NCBI RefSeq assembly: GCF_001649575.2
Contig: NC_051443.1
Coordinates: forward strand, 6,656,468 to 6,720,467
Direction: 5' to 3'
DNA: 64,000 bases
Source: Kryptolebias marmoratus
Lineage: Eukaryota; Chordata; Actinopteri; Cyprinodontiformes; Rivulidae
The notes beneath the pieces are model-generated. The model ran no database searches, had not been told where the DNA came from, and saw nothing but the letters and a program-made list of their open reading frames with translations. The translations under genes and the position numbers were made by a program. Shown here piece by piece: positions 11,140-22,330 of this stretch (positions are counted from its first letter, which is position 1; each line of letters starts with the position of its first letter).

Positions 11140-11850
11140 GCTCTTCATATCACCTGCAGACATGAAAGGCAGGGGATACATATTCTTTTTTGAACGCAAC
11201 CCAATTCAAGATGGCCCCCACGGTTGCTTTAGAAAACAGAAAGATTGCTACAACTAAGCCAAATTTACCAAAAGTTTGCTGTGGTAGTAGTTGAGAGTTC
11301 TCCCAAACACACATTTCAGATGCAAACATATGACACAAAAAAACTTTGCCATTAACTATTGGAGGTTTTATGAACCTCAGAAATAAATCAATGGATGTAC
11401 ATCTACAACTGATTAACTTCTAAAAACAACTTAATTCAAAATGGCTACCAAAGCTATAATTAACCTTAGAAACCACAAACTGGTTATAACTCAACCAGTT
11501 CTACAGAAACTGAGCTAATAGTTAATATATATTAAGGAAGTAGGTGTGAGTCATTGTAACACAGACTCAGAGGGTTAACAAATCACACACGATCTTTGTT
11601 GAAAACATCATGAACTGTTGGCATCAACAGTGTTTGTCTGTTAGCAAAATATCTCACGAACCACTAAGTGAGTTTTAATGAAACTCGCAAAGTAATCATT
11701 AGATATACAACTAAAACTAATTAGTTTTTGGAGTAAGCCCATTTCAAAATGTCTGCCACAGCTGACAGACCATATAAAACACAAACTCAGTCAATTTTAT
11801 CAATACTGAGCTAAGATTTTGGCGTAGTAGTCGACAAACTAAAGGTCTTT
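11140..11850 (+). repeat. Modular ~300-bp repeat family, copy C
   Basis: More than two units. Blocks: 'acatctacaactgattaact' near 11398, 'tgtctgttagcaaaatatct' near 11634, and 'caaaatggctaccaaagcta'. Spacing between equivalent blocks is about 300 bases. Confidence 0.65.
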
Positions 11851-13164
11851 TCACAAATTGTTTAGTTTGACCTTTATAACCCTTTCCTTGATTACAACAA
11901 AAACATTTAACTGATTTTTTTGTTCTGTTTTGTTTTTGTATATTTCTATACAAAAAAATACAAGAAACTGTTTTTATTTGAGTTTTTCTGCATTTTTGGA
12001 ACAAACACATAATAAAAATAAAAAGGAGAGGACTGAATGGCAAAGAAGAACAACTTTTTTGAGAAAAACAGTTTAACAGAAATTTAGCTTTGAAATGTGT
12101 AACTTTGCTTTTAATCCAAATAACTTGACTATGGGATAGATATGTATTCAAACTTAACTTTTTTATGTAATTACCTGGTGTTCTATTTGCTAGGAAAGAC
12201 TGTCAACATCAGACTCACAATTACTTTCTTAGCTTAGACTACTTGGATTTTTTTTGTAAATTAAAAAAAGAAGACTTACTAATGTCAGTATTTGATGGAG
12301 AGAAGAGCCTTTTCATGTGTGCATTTATTTATTATAAGAATGCACGATAAATCAGACAGATGTTTTTAAGGTTGAAAACGGTTAGAGAACTAACGCGAGA
12401 CAACAGCGCCAGACAAATCAAATTTAACTTTATATTTTAACTCAATGGATCTTTTCAGAACACGAATCAACCTCAGGATGGTGCTAGAGGAGAAGTCAGA
12501 GAATCACCAAAGTGTTTATTACCTGAGAGCCCGAAATAATGGGACAAAATATGCTGCAAATCAATAAAACTGAGCTTTCTGTTGTGCAGATAAAAACTCT
12601 GAGCTGGTGGAAGGGAAAAGTGTTGTGTTTTACTGCAGTCATCTACCAAGTTTTATTGCAACAGTGAGGTTTAGATTAAAAAAAATAAACCTCTCCTCAA
12701 AATGATGCTGAGGGGAAACTCTGGAGTTATTAAAGTCCTGCTTCTTTCTACAAGAAACATCTGAGTCTGCAAGTAATTTCAAGCTTTTATTTTCACCTGA
12801 AGCTAACCTGGTTTAAACACCATGACCTGCTCACACAGTTTGTTTATGAAGCTGTGAGATTTCATTAACTCTTCATGTGTTTTCAGAGTAACTCCTCCCG
12901 GTGAGAAGATTCATTCGGACATTTAATCAGTGGAGTCTAAGAGCTGGATAAACAGATGCACGTCGGTGGTGAAAATTTGTTCCAATATTACTTAAAGAGG
13001 TTTGAATTTTGTGAAAGGGGAGCACGAAGGCAGCAGGATTTCCCCTCCCTACAGAGCTGAGCTCAGCTCTCAGCGAGTGTCTGGTGACTCAGATAATGTT
13101 TTTTTTTTCTTTACTCTTTTTTCTTTATTATTATTATTGCTCACTGTTGAAGTTGAAAAGCAAT
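11851..13164. other. Gene-free AT-rich stretch
   Basis: The longest ORF (minus strand, 11744-12151) starts inside repeat copy C and has a low-complexity composition. No splice-bounded exon or named element is seen. Confidence 0.4.
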
Positions 13165-14630
13165 AATGTTTTTGCCTGTGTGTGTTTTTTTTGTGTGTAG
13201 CATTAGCAAAATATTTTATGAACCACTACATGGATTTTATTAAAACTCTCAGAAGATAGTCTACGCCTGATTGACTTTTGGATTCAACCCCATTCAAGAT
13301 GGATGCCACAAATAAGCAAACTTAGCAAACACCAAAATGGATATAATGCAATCAGTTTTACAGGTATTGGGCTAAAATTTGATATGGTAGTAGCTGAGAG
13401 TCATTCACAACACATACTGTACTATTGGAACTAACCGATCAAGCAAGATCTGTTTTTAAAACTTGTCAATAACTATTAGAGTCAACCGTGTCTGTCTGTT
13501 TGCAAAAAATCACATAAACCACTGGACAGATTTTAATGAAACTTTCAGACAATCACTGCATGTATGTCAACAACTGTTTACATTTTGGAGTCACCCCAAT
13601 TCAAACAGAAAGAAAACATAAAAATGGCTTTAATTTGGCAAATTTTACTGATACTGAGCTCAAATTTACTAACTACATTCCTTAACAATTTTTTGAGCAC
13701 TACACATTGCGTGATATTTTTGCACAAACCGTTAACTGTTGGTGACAAACATGCCTGTCTGTTGGACAAATAGTTAATGAACAGTTGGACGGATTTTAAT
13801 GAAACTCTCAGAAAGTAATTATTGGATGTACAGTACATCTTTTATTTCAGCTGTTCCCTTTTCAGGGGTCACCACAGAGTTAGCTCCTCCTCCATCTAAC
13901 TCTGTCTTCTGCGTCCTCTGTCCTCACTCCAGCTACCTCCATGTTCTCTCTAACAACATCCATATATCTCGTCTTTGTCTTTTTCCTGAGAGCTGCGTCT
14001 CTAACATCCTTCTACCAATATACCCACTGTCCCTCCTCTGCACATGTCCAAACCATCTCAGTCTGGCCTCTCTAACTTTATCTCCTAGTCGTTCAACCTG
14101 TGCTGTACCTCTGATGACCTCATTCCTAATCCTATCTGTCCTTGTTCATCCCAAGGAGAACCTCGACATCTTCAGCTCTGCCACTTCCTGTTCTGTCTTC
14201 TGTCTTTTTGTCTCCAAACCATACAATATAGCTGCTCTCACCACTGTCTTGTAAACCTTTCCTTTGACCTTTGCTGCCACCCTTTTGTCACAAATCATAT
14301 TGGATGTACATCTACAAGTCATTAAACTCTGGAGTCAACCCATTTCAAGATGGCTTAGAAAACACAAAAAGGACTGTAACACAGTTAATTTTACTGATAT
14401 TTAGCTAAAATCTGGTGTCGTAGTGGCTAAGAGTTATTCACAGCACATGCTTTGAACACATCATCTCTTGCAAGATCTCTATTGCACAAAATTGTGCATA
14501 ACAGTATTTACAAGGCCAGACCAAAATAGCAATAATCTTCTGCTTCCTCAGCAGAAGATGATTTAAGTTTCAACTTTTGGCGTAAGTAGCAGTGGGTGAT
14601 ATGCAGTCCTTCAAGGAATGCTAGGGCATA
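13165..14630 (+). repeat. Modular ~300-bp repeat family, copy D, split by an RTE-like insertion
   Basis: Three or more units. The third is interrupted at 13832 and resumes at 14299 with a duplicated attggatgtaca. The terminal block 'gatatgcagtccttcaagga' at about 14599 marks one end of the family. Confidence 0.65.
13833..14298 (-). mobile_element. RTE-like LINE 3' fragment
   Basis: 466 bp, exactly flanked by the 12-bp direct repeat attggatgtaca (13821-13832 and 14299-14310). The reverse complement encodes the block [20 protein letters not shown] and the 3' region typical of fish RTE-group or Expander-like elements. It is 5'-truncated, as target-primed reverse transcription predicts. The plus-strand ORF of 151 codons here is only its antisense shadow. 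Confidence 0.7.
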
Positions 14631-14809
14631 ATTCCCACAATGGTTGGAAGACAAACAAGGGAGGAGGGAGGAGTTTGGGGGGTGGGCAGGTCAACCTCTA
14701 ATCCTCCCATAAACAGAACGCTCCGGCACCACACTCTGACCCCCTCAGCCCCCCTCTGATCACCTCATTTCACTGAACCCCCACTCTGTAGCCGCTCCGT
14801 CTGGTTTGT
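14631..14809. other. Spacer between two inverted repeat copies
   Basis: A C-rich, otherwise unassigned 180-bp spacer between copy D (plus) and copy E (minus). Confidence 0.4.
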
Positions 14810-15300
14810 CACTCAAAGAGTCAGAGTAGGGTAAAAGCACGCTCCTGTGACATAAACAATATGAAGGATTCTCAAAAAAAAGTTTTGGAGAACACTGAGA
14901 CAACTGTTCTCCAGAGTTTTAAACTTAAACCATCTTATGTTGAGAAATGAATTACAGCCATTTTGGTCAAACTTTGTAAATGATGTTATGCAAAATCTCA
15001 AGCGAGATGATTTAGCTCTTGGAGTATGTGTTGAGGGTGATGCTCAGCTACTACCAAACTAAAGAATTAGCTCAATATATGAAAAAAATGTCTGAGTTAT
15101 AGACATTTTTGTGTTTGCTAATTTGGAGAAGCTGTGATGGCCACCGTGAATTAGGTTGACTCCAGAAGATAATCAGTTGTAGACGTTCAATCAGTGATTA
15201 GTTTCTGTGAGTTTCATTAAATCTGTCCAATGATTTAAGAGATATTTTGCAAACAGACTCACAAACATACAGGAGCAGACAGGCAAAAACATTATCCATT
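14810..15300 (-). repeat. Modular ~300-bp repeat family, copy E
   Basis: Minus-orientation unit with 'aattaggttgactccagaag' and 'gagatattttgcaaacagac'. It faces copy D across a 180-bp spacer, forming a diverged inverted pair. Confidence 0.6.
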
Positions 15301-15459
15301 ATCTTACACCTGTTGACGAAAAAAAAAGGAAAAAACACTAAAAAATTTTTAAAGATATGATACAACTGTGTCATGTGAAGTCTTTCTTTTAAACATTGCC
15401 ATATTTTAAAAAAAGGAATTGGAAAAAAAAATGAAATTTTCAGCGTTTATTCTTTAAAG

Positions 15460-15910
15460 ATCTTATCCATCCTTCCATCCCTTTTCACTTCTCTGTGATC
15501 AGGTCTAGGAGGTAACAGGTTTAGGAAGGAAACTCAGATGTTTCTTTTCCCAGCAATGCTCTTATACCTCCTCCTAGGGGATCCCAAACCAGAGAGAAAA
15601 ACTTCCAGAGGCAGGTGTCCAGGAGGCATCCTAAGCAGGTTCTCGAACCACCTCAGCTGACTCCTTTCACTGTGGAGGAGCAGTGACTCCAAGTTCCTCC
15701 CAGATGACGGAGGTCCTCGCTTTCTCTCTAAGGCTGAGCCTGGCCACCTTATGGAAGAAACTTGTTTCAGCTGCTTGGATCCAGGACAAAGACTCACACC
15801 CAACCCAGCATTCCACCTTTTTCCAGTTATAATCTTTGGTCTCAGAGCTTATTCTAGCTGCTTCACACACAGCAGTGAACCACCCCCAGAGCACGCTGAA
15901 GGTCATGGCT
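15460..15910 (-). mobile_element. LINE reverse-transcriptase C-terminal fragment (L2/Rex-like), broken
   Basis: The minus strand shows IQAAETSFFHKVARLSLREK and EELGV in one frame (15667-15906), then LLHSERSQLRWFENLLRMPP and GHLPLEVF in another (15534-15803). This order is characteristic of a very common fish non-LTR element. A frameshift near 15670-15700 separates the parts. Exact family is uncertain. Confidence 0.7.
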
Positions 15911-16394
15911 TAAAAACACCAAAAGGGCCGCATAAATCTGCACAAAGCAGAGATGAGACTCAGAGGTTTCCAAACCAGACACCCTCCTCTCCATGACTGC
16001 ACCTTCCAATCCTATCCAACAGAAACACACCCTAATATGGATCTATCACCCGATGGGAGAGAAATGAAGGCTGGGTATAGAGTGAATCAGATGGGAGGCG
16101 AGGGCAGAGCTCTGGGTATGCGGATTCCTGGCATCATAAAATGAGCTTTATGTAAAAACCTCCATCTTTAATGATTTGGAAATCCATTTGTGCGTATCTG
16201 ACTGTTAAGGCTTTATCAATGATAGAAGATATGCACATGTTGAAGAGCTGTGAGATGTCTGAGAGTCATCCAACATCTAACAGATTGCGATATCTTTGTT
16301 TAAAACTTTGGCATGCAAGGTGCTGGGAAATATTCATGTCTTCACAGATTGCTGGTTTCATTTCACTTACAATATGACAATGTGATAAAGGTTT
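15911..16394. other. Unassigned intergenic DNA
   Basis: Small ORFs only. No recognisable domain, repeat or splice structure. Confidence 0.35.
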
Positions 16395-16399
16395 AATTG

Positions 16400-17092
16400 T
16401 GTCAGATTTCAGAGTAATTTGAGCAGTTCGGCAGCAGACAGACTCAGGAGACCAGAAGATAACGGTAAGTGTCTTTATTTACAGTGCGAGTGACTATATA
16501 CAGGAACGATTGCCAGGACCTGAAAGGAATGGAGAGTATAGAGACGCTGGAGGAGAACTAGAACGGTAAGTGAGGGTGGTAAATGTCTGTTCTTACGGCT
16601 GGATGGAAAACTCCTCAACACGGAGGTAAGTTGAGGTGGCAGGTATGGTTCCCAGGATCATACGACGGTGTTCCTTCCAGTGAGAGTGTGGTGAGTAATT
16701 CCTTCCAGATGGAAACGTGAAGCAGACAGACAGGCACGGGAGAACAGGTGAGTACTTTGCGCTGGCAGGATCCCAAGGACAAAAATCAGACTGGTTCCAG
16801 GAGGTCGAAGAAACTTCTGAGGTAACAAAAAGGCAAAAACAGGTTTTCATTAAAACACACGTTCACAGGTCACAGATCTAAACAGAGGCTCAGCGACTTT
16901 ACCACTGCAAGGTAATGCTCCAGCGCTGGTCTGGTTCCTGCCGCAGCCTTAAGTACACCTGCCTTCATAATCAGCCTGATCTGTCGCAGGTGAGGTGGGA
17001 GTGGTGGCAAGATGACGATCCTCATCTGACAACGCCCACCAGGAAGTACTCACACACCAAAATAAAAAAACCAGTAATACACAATCACCACA
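16400..17092 (-). mobile_element. Solo LTR of a sushi-like Gypsy family
   Basis: 693 bp. On the minus strand it starts TGTGGTGATT and ends TCTGACA, and it is flanked by the 5-bp duplication aattg (16395-16399, 17093-17097). It aligns with the 692-bp LTR at 42431: shared TGTGGTGA start, TATA-like tacttaagg, and the block gcgctggagcattacc (about 16913-16928 on the minus strand). No internal region remains, so LTR-LTR recombination removed it. Confidence 0.85.
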
Positions 17093-17097
17093 AATTG

Positions 17098-18340
17098 TTT
17101 TGCTTCTTGTCTTGTACTCGTATTAAAATCATGTCTCACTGGGATTGGGAATAACAGTATGACAAATTACCAACAAGAACTCAAACTGGAAGGGAAAAAA
17201 AATTCCAAAACCCCCCGTTATCCCTCATAAAATATGAAAATGATAACCCAAAACACCGAAACCAACTGTGTTTGTGTTCTGTTCTCTGTTTTATTCATGT
17301 GACAACAAAGGAAGTCGGCGGAGCCAGGGGTTCGTTTCTCATGGATAATCTGGAACACCTGCAGTCAGGTCTGAACGGCTGCACCACATGTGTGCGGCAC
17401 AGCAGGAGTGAGTTATGTTTGTCTCTTGGATTCCAGGTAAATGTCGAGCTCAGCGTGTCTGAAGACAGATGATAAGCTGCTGCAGCCGCACATGAGACAA
17501 AAAGCAAATCCTCGACCTTCAGCTGGCTTCCTGTGTCGTTCTGCACAAATGGCCCCCAGCAAAAAGGAACACTGGTTTCCTAGCATGCAACAGGACAATA
17601 GAAAGCAACAAAGGCCTAAGTCCAACTGGAGACTGTGAGTGACAGAAAATGCATGTCTGCAGTCATGTTACAAACATTCTGTGAGCTGTCTCTATTGTGT
17701 CAGAGCAGCAGTACTCTGGGTAAACATCCCCTGGAACCGAGACTTGACTATATTCAGACTCTCCGCAGGAATTGAGCTCATTCCCAGCATCCGCATCAGT
17801 CTTCCTCTCTCAGGTGGGGAGCATTCCTGGCTTCTTAAGCCAAGGAAGAGGATGATGAAAAGGATGGTTAGATTTTAGTTTTTGAATGGTATAACCAACA
17901 AATGGTAACAATTATTTCAAACTCTTTGTTCCCGTGTGAATGGTGAAGACCACAGCTTTTAATCCCAAAGATTTTGAATTCATTCTTTCTGTTTCTTGCT
18001 CTTTTTATAATGCAAAATAAGGTTTTACAGGATTCCCCAATTTATTGTGTATATTTTTAATGTTAAAGCTAAAACAGAGTGAACAGAGGCTTCCTGATAA
18101 TAATTCAAAGTGATGGAAATACATACATTTTTTTGGGCTCATGATAAGTGTAAATCCATACTTATACATAAAACATTAGGGTTATAAAGACAGTTTTGCT
18201 CACAAATCAACAAAAACCAAGATTTAATTGTTTAAATTTGGAAAACAGAACAAACAAACTAAAGATAACCTGTTAAAGTAATTTTCGAACAATTTTCTCA
18301 CAATATTTTCGGTAACCAGTAACAAATAGTCTCATCCAAG
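17098..18340. other. Gene-free stretch
   Basis: Several short overlapping ORFs on both strands at 17270-17880 show no recognisable domain. The rest is AT-rich and unassigned. Confidence 0.35.
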
Positions 18341-18349
18341 TGAGATACA

Positions 18350-18800
18350 AACATTATTTACATAGAAATCTGTGCAGCAGCAGCTTTTTGTAGCACTTTC
18401 TGAGCACTTCCTGTAGGAATATTTCTGATGAAATAACCCTGGAACTGACAGCAGTGCTGTATGAACGTGTGTGTGGATGGGTAAATGAGTGCTCAGATTT
18501 TGTTATAAAGTGCCTGGATGGCTAGAATGGTGCTACATAAGTACTGTCCATTTATCATTTCTTTTCATTACCCATTATAAAAATTTTCAGACTGGAGTTG
18601 CTTTAAGATTGTAGCTATCCATTTTGGTCTTGGCCTTGTTCGAACCAGATGTTTGCTCATCAGTCTGTTTCTCCAAACTGAGGTTGTTTAAAGAGCTCTT
18701 TACAACAGGTAAGATATTAACTGTTCAAAACCTTTCAGCAGAGCCCCACCTGTATGCGTCTGAACTGTCCTCTTTTTGTTTTCCCCTTTAAATGTGATCC
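18350..18800 (+). repeat. Dispersed repeat shared with 22000-22330
   Basis: It shares 'gcacttcctg(t/c)aggaatat' and 'acaacaggtaagatatta(a/t)' plus flanking text, in the same order, with 22000-22330. The part at 18440-18560 resembles a widespread fish repeat ending 'ataagtactgtccatttat'. No coding content. Confidence 0.5.
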
Positions 18801-18908
18801 TTTGATGTTTCCATGAATGAATCCTGGAACATGTAATATTGGAATAAAATAAATAATAAAAAAAGCAATTAGACAAAATGTTGAACCATGAAAGGAGTTG
18901 AGTCAAGA

Positions 18909-18929
18909 AGAAGAAGAAGAAGAAGAAAA
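18909..18929. repeat. (AAG)n microsatellite
   Basis: About seven GAA/AAG units in direct succession. Confidence 0.85.
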
Positions 18930-19014
18930 ACTTCTAGAGAGATAATAGGTTGATGAAAAGATAGAGAAATATCTAGCAGGCATTTATAAAAAGTTAAGAG
19001 GATACTTTAAAGTT

Positions 19015-19490
19015 TAAGTTGTAGAGGTATATCCAGTGATTACCTTCTGAAAGTCTTTCATTAAGATCTGTCCAGTGGGTTATGAGATATTTTGCTAATA
19101 GACAAAAAGGGTTGACTCCAACAGTTAATTCCAAAATTTTAAGCAAAAGATTTTGTGCAACAATTTGGACTTGGAGTATGGTTTATGAATGATTCTCAGC
19201 TACTTCCATGCTAAATTTGAACACAATATATATAATGTTAATATAAGATATTAATATAATATGAAATAATATATTGACTGAGTTATAGCCATTATCTGTT
19301 TGTTTTCTAATGTCAGCTAGCTGCGGCAGCCATACTGAACTGAGTTGGTTACTGAATTTAATCAGTTGATATGCAGCCAATAATTATTATCTTAAAGTTT
19401 CATTAAAATTTGTCCAGTGGTTTATGAAATATTATGCTAGCAGACAGAGACACGCACACAAACTTCAGCAAAAACCTTACCGCTCAGTTT
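19015..19490 (-). repeat. Modular ~300-bp repeat family, copy F
   Basis: Minus orientation, nearly two units: 'gggttatgagatattttgct' near 19077 and 'tttatgaaatattatgctag' near 19421, with 'gggttgactccaacagttaa' between. Confidence 0.6.
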
Positions 19491-20334
19491 GTCTTTCAGT
19501 GGTGGGCGATAACCTAAAACAGGAGGAAATTAGGCTAAAAATGTCATACTTATCTGTCTCTCAGCAGTTTAAAGGTAATAAATCCATTAACATTTTAAAA
19601 AATGTGGTAAAGTTGGTATAAAAAGTGCAAAATAAGACAAAAGAATAAGGCATTAAAATATTTTAAAAGGTCACTACTGTGTAAACTTGCACAAATGCTT
19701 TAAATTATGATTCTCTTTATAATTGAACTCTGTGTGCTCAGAGTTTTGATGTCATGTGAGGAAAGTTTCCTAAAGCGAACAGCTGCAGGGTTTTCAGGTC
19801 GACAGCTGAGTCACCAAGGCTGGTTTTCAGGAGGAGGCAAACAGACCTGTGGTGACCTTCAAGGTAACTGGTCTTTTCACTCATTACTGTTCACGTGTTT
19901 GCTCCTCAGTGAGTGTCCTTCTGGTCCAAAAGGCTAAACAAACATTAACTGAACCAGGGTCACAGAGCCTTCAAACAGGTGCTGCAAAACCGAGCAGAAT
20001 CTTAAATCGTCTGTTCAAGTTACAGCTACAATAAAAACTCAGCATTCACACTATTGTTTAGCTGTTATTTCTTTTTCCAAATCTTTATTTATTTATTTTG
20101 CAATTTAACTACTGCAATTTTTTTATTTTAAACATTAAAACTTCCTGCTGAATCAGGAATAGTATGTTATGACTTGTGATTTTTGTCACTTTTATGTTTC
20201 AAAATAATTCACTTTATTTAAAAAAATTCCACAAAAAATATGAGATCTCTTCATTTCCTTTCTCTTTAAAATCTGCTTCAGCATACTTGTTTTGTTTTTG
20301 TGTTCTTGTCCTACTTTTAACTTTTAACTAGAGT

Positions 20335-20910
20335 TAACAGTTGTTTGTTTGTTTGTCTGTGCACAAGATTTCTCAAAAAGTAATTAACAGATTTTGATTA
20401 AATTTCCAGGAAATGTTGAGGTTGTCACAAAGAACAAATTTTTTTAGTTTTGGTGATGATCAGGATTTGATCCACCTCATGGCCTAGGCAGAGGTTTGCA
20501 TTCTCAGAGTTCCTCAGTATACAGTTATAAATGGACTGTACTTATATAGCACCTTTGTAGCCCACCAGGCCACTTAAAGTGCTTTACAACACAATCTGTG
20601 TCCTCATTTACCCATCCACACACGTTCATACAGCACTACTACTTCTGTACAAAGCTAACCTGAATAAATCATTCTATAGTCTAATCAGTGCTTTAGCTCA
20701 CATTCATACACAAATGGGGTGCACATCAGAGGCAATAAGGATCAGCTTCTTGCCCAGGGATCACATGTGACTGTTCCCAAGACTCAAACCTCCAACTTTC
20801 TCATTGAAGGACAACTACTCTAACCACTGAGCCACAGCTGTGATGACATCAATGATGGGATCACAATGATAATGGGTCTTGGCAGAGGTTTATGCTCTCC
20901 GAGTGCTTCA
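20335..20910 (+). repeat. Decayed fish repeat with a second repeat inserted
   Basis: The outer family is recognised by 'gcacaagatttctcaaaaag', 'gatgatcaggatttgatcca' and the later 'ggcagaggtttatgctctcc'. Between, at about 20525-20850, lies a different common fish repeat starting 'aaatggactgtacttatata' and ending near 'accactgagccacagctg'. Both are recalled from general fish sequence patterns. Names were not verified. Confidence 0.5.
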
Positions 20911-20924
20911 AGTTAGCTATTATT

Positions 20925-21335
20925 TCACTATTTTCAGGTTTTAGCAAGTTTGCTACTTTTACCTTTTCGTTACTTTTCTAGTGCTTTCTTGCTTTTAGCT
21001 ACCATTTTGCTCATTTTAGTTTTTAGCTACCATTCTACCTTTAGCTATTTTTAACTATTGTTTTGATACTGTTAGCTTTTAGCTACAGTTTTGCTGACTT
21101 TAGCCTTAGAATCTGTTTTTTTCTACTTTTACCTTTTAGTTACCTTTCTACTACTTTTAGCTTTTATCTACCATTTTGCTAATTTTAGCTTTACCATCTG
21201 TTTTGCAACTTTGGACATTTAGCTACTATTTATCTACTTTTAACTTTTATCTGTCGTTTTGCTTCATTTACCTACTATAATGCTGACTTTAGCTTTAACA
21301 TTTGTTTTTGCTAAGTATAGCTATTGCTTTTTTCT
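20925..21335. repeat. Degenerate TTTTAGCTA-type minisatellite
   Basis: Roughly 400 bp of imperfect tandem units built from 'cttttagctaccattttgct', 'tttagctttaccatctgttt' and similar blocks of about 25-40 bases. The unit is too diverged to give one exact period. Confidence 0.7.
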
Positions 21336-21990
21336 AATATTGGTATCTTTTCTGCTCGTTTGAACAATTAGGTTTCGACTGGTTCAGCAGATTTCAGCAG
21401 TCATTCAGCACTCAGCAATCACACTGTAGTTTTGCAGAAAATATAATGTGTTTAGTTTTATTCCGTACAGTTCAGTCAGCCCAAGCCATCAGAAGGTGTG
21501 AGTTTATATGGGTAAGAAGTCCAAATGTGATGCTGCTTGCTGCTAAATGAAGCTGAAACAGTAGTCAATCATTTAACCGTTTGCTCTTCTGCCATCTGTG
21601 AATTCCTGCTGTGAGACGGGCTTGAGAACAGGCTGCCTCAGACAGAATAGTGAGGGGTGAGGAGAGGGAACCCAAAATAAATGAAAGGAGGAAGTTAAGG
21701 GAGTAAGTGGGGGGTTAGAAATAAACAAACACAGAGTTAGTTTTACATCCACCTGCTGCACCAGCTGTTTAATATCAGAAGCAGAAAAATGGACACTGAG
21801 AGGAGTCGATTTCTTCAGTTCAGACATTAAGACGTTTAGAGGAACAGAGTTTAATTTTGACAGGACTGACAAGCTAATGGCTAGTCTGAGCAGAACAAAA
21901 ACCAAAGTGGGTTTCTGTCATCTTAAAACAAGTCCAATCAGCAGCTTGTGGAAACACCACTTTATAATCCTTTACATACCCATTAATTTT
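21336..21990. other. Unassigned stretch with one 110-codon minus-strand ORF
   Basis: The minus-strand ORF at 21573-21905 includes LNVLMSELKKSTPLSVHFSA and SDIKQLVQQVDVKLTLCLF. No domain is recognised, there is no clear splice context, and the surroundings are repeat-rich. It may be a transposon remnant. Confidence 0.3.
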
Positions 21991-21999
21991 GCATTGCAC

Positions 22000-22330
22000 A
22001 TTATTTACATAGAAATTCATGGTTATTTAAAAGCACTTCCTGTGCAGTCTGGGACACTTCCTGCAGGAATATTATAAGATTTCTGCTGGAATAACTGTGT
22101 AATGTGAAATTGATTTCAGTTTAAAGGTTTATAAGATAATAATTGCATGAACCTCTAAATAAGTTTTGAAACTGAAGCTGTTTAGCTGTTAGCTCATTAG
22201 TCTGCTCAGAATTAAACTTTATTCCTCCAAAATGAGGCAGTTCAAAGAGATATCTACAACAGGTAAGATATTAATTGTTCAGAACTTTCCTACAGGACTT
22301 CATATCAAAAGACGTGAAAGAAGCTTTAGG
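22000..22330 (+). repeat. Second copy of the dispersed repeat at 18350
   Basis: Blocks 'cacttcctgcaggaatatta' and 'acaacaggtaagatattaat' match the copy at 18350-18800 in the same order and orientation. Confidence 0.5.

Noticed and set aside
13799..14254. 151-codon plus-strand ORF
   Set aside because: It is antisense to the RTE-like fragment, whose sense motif [12 protein letters not shown] is on the minus strand.
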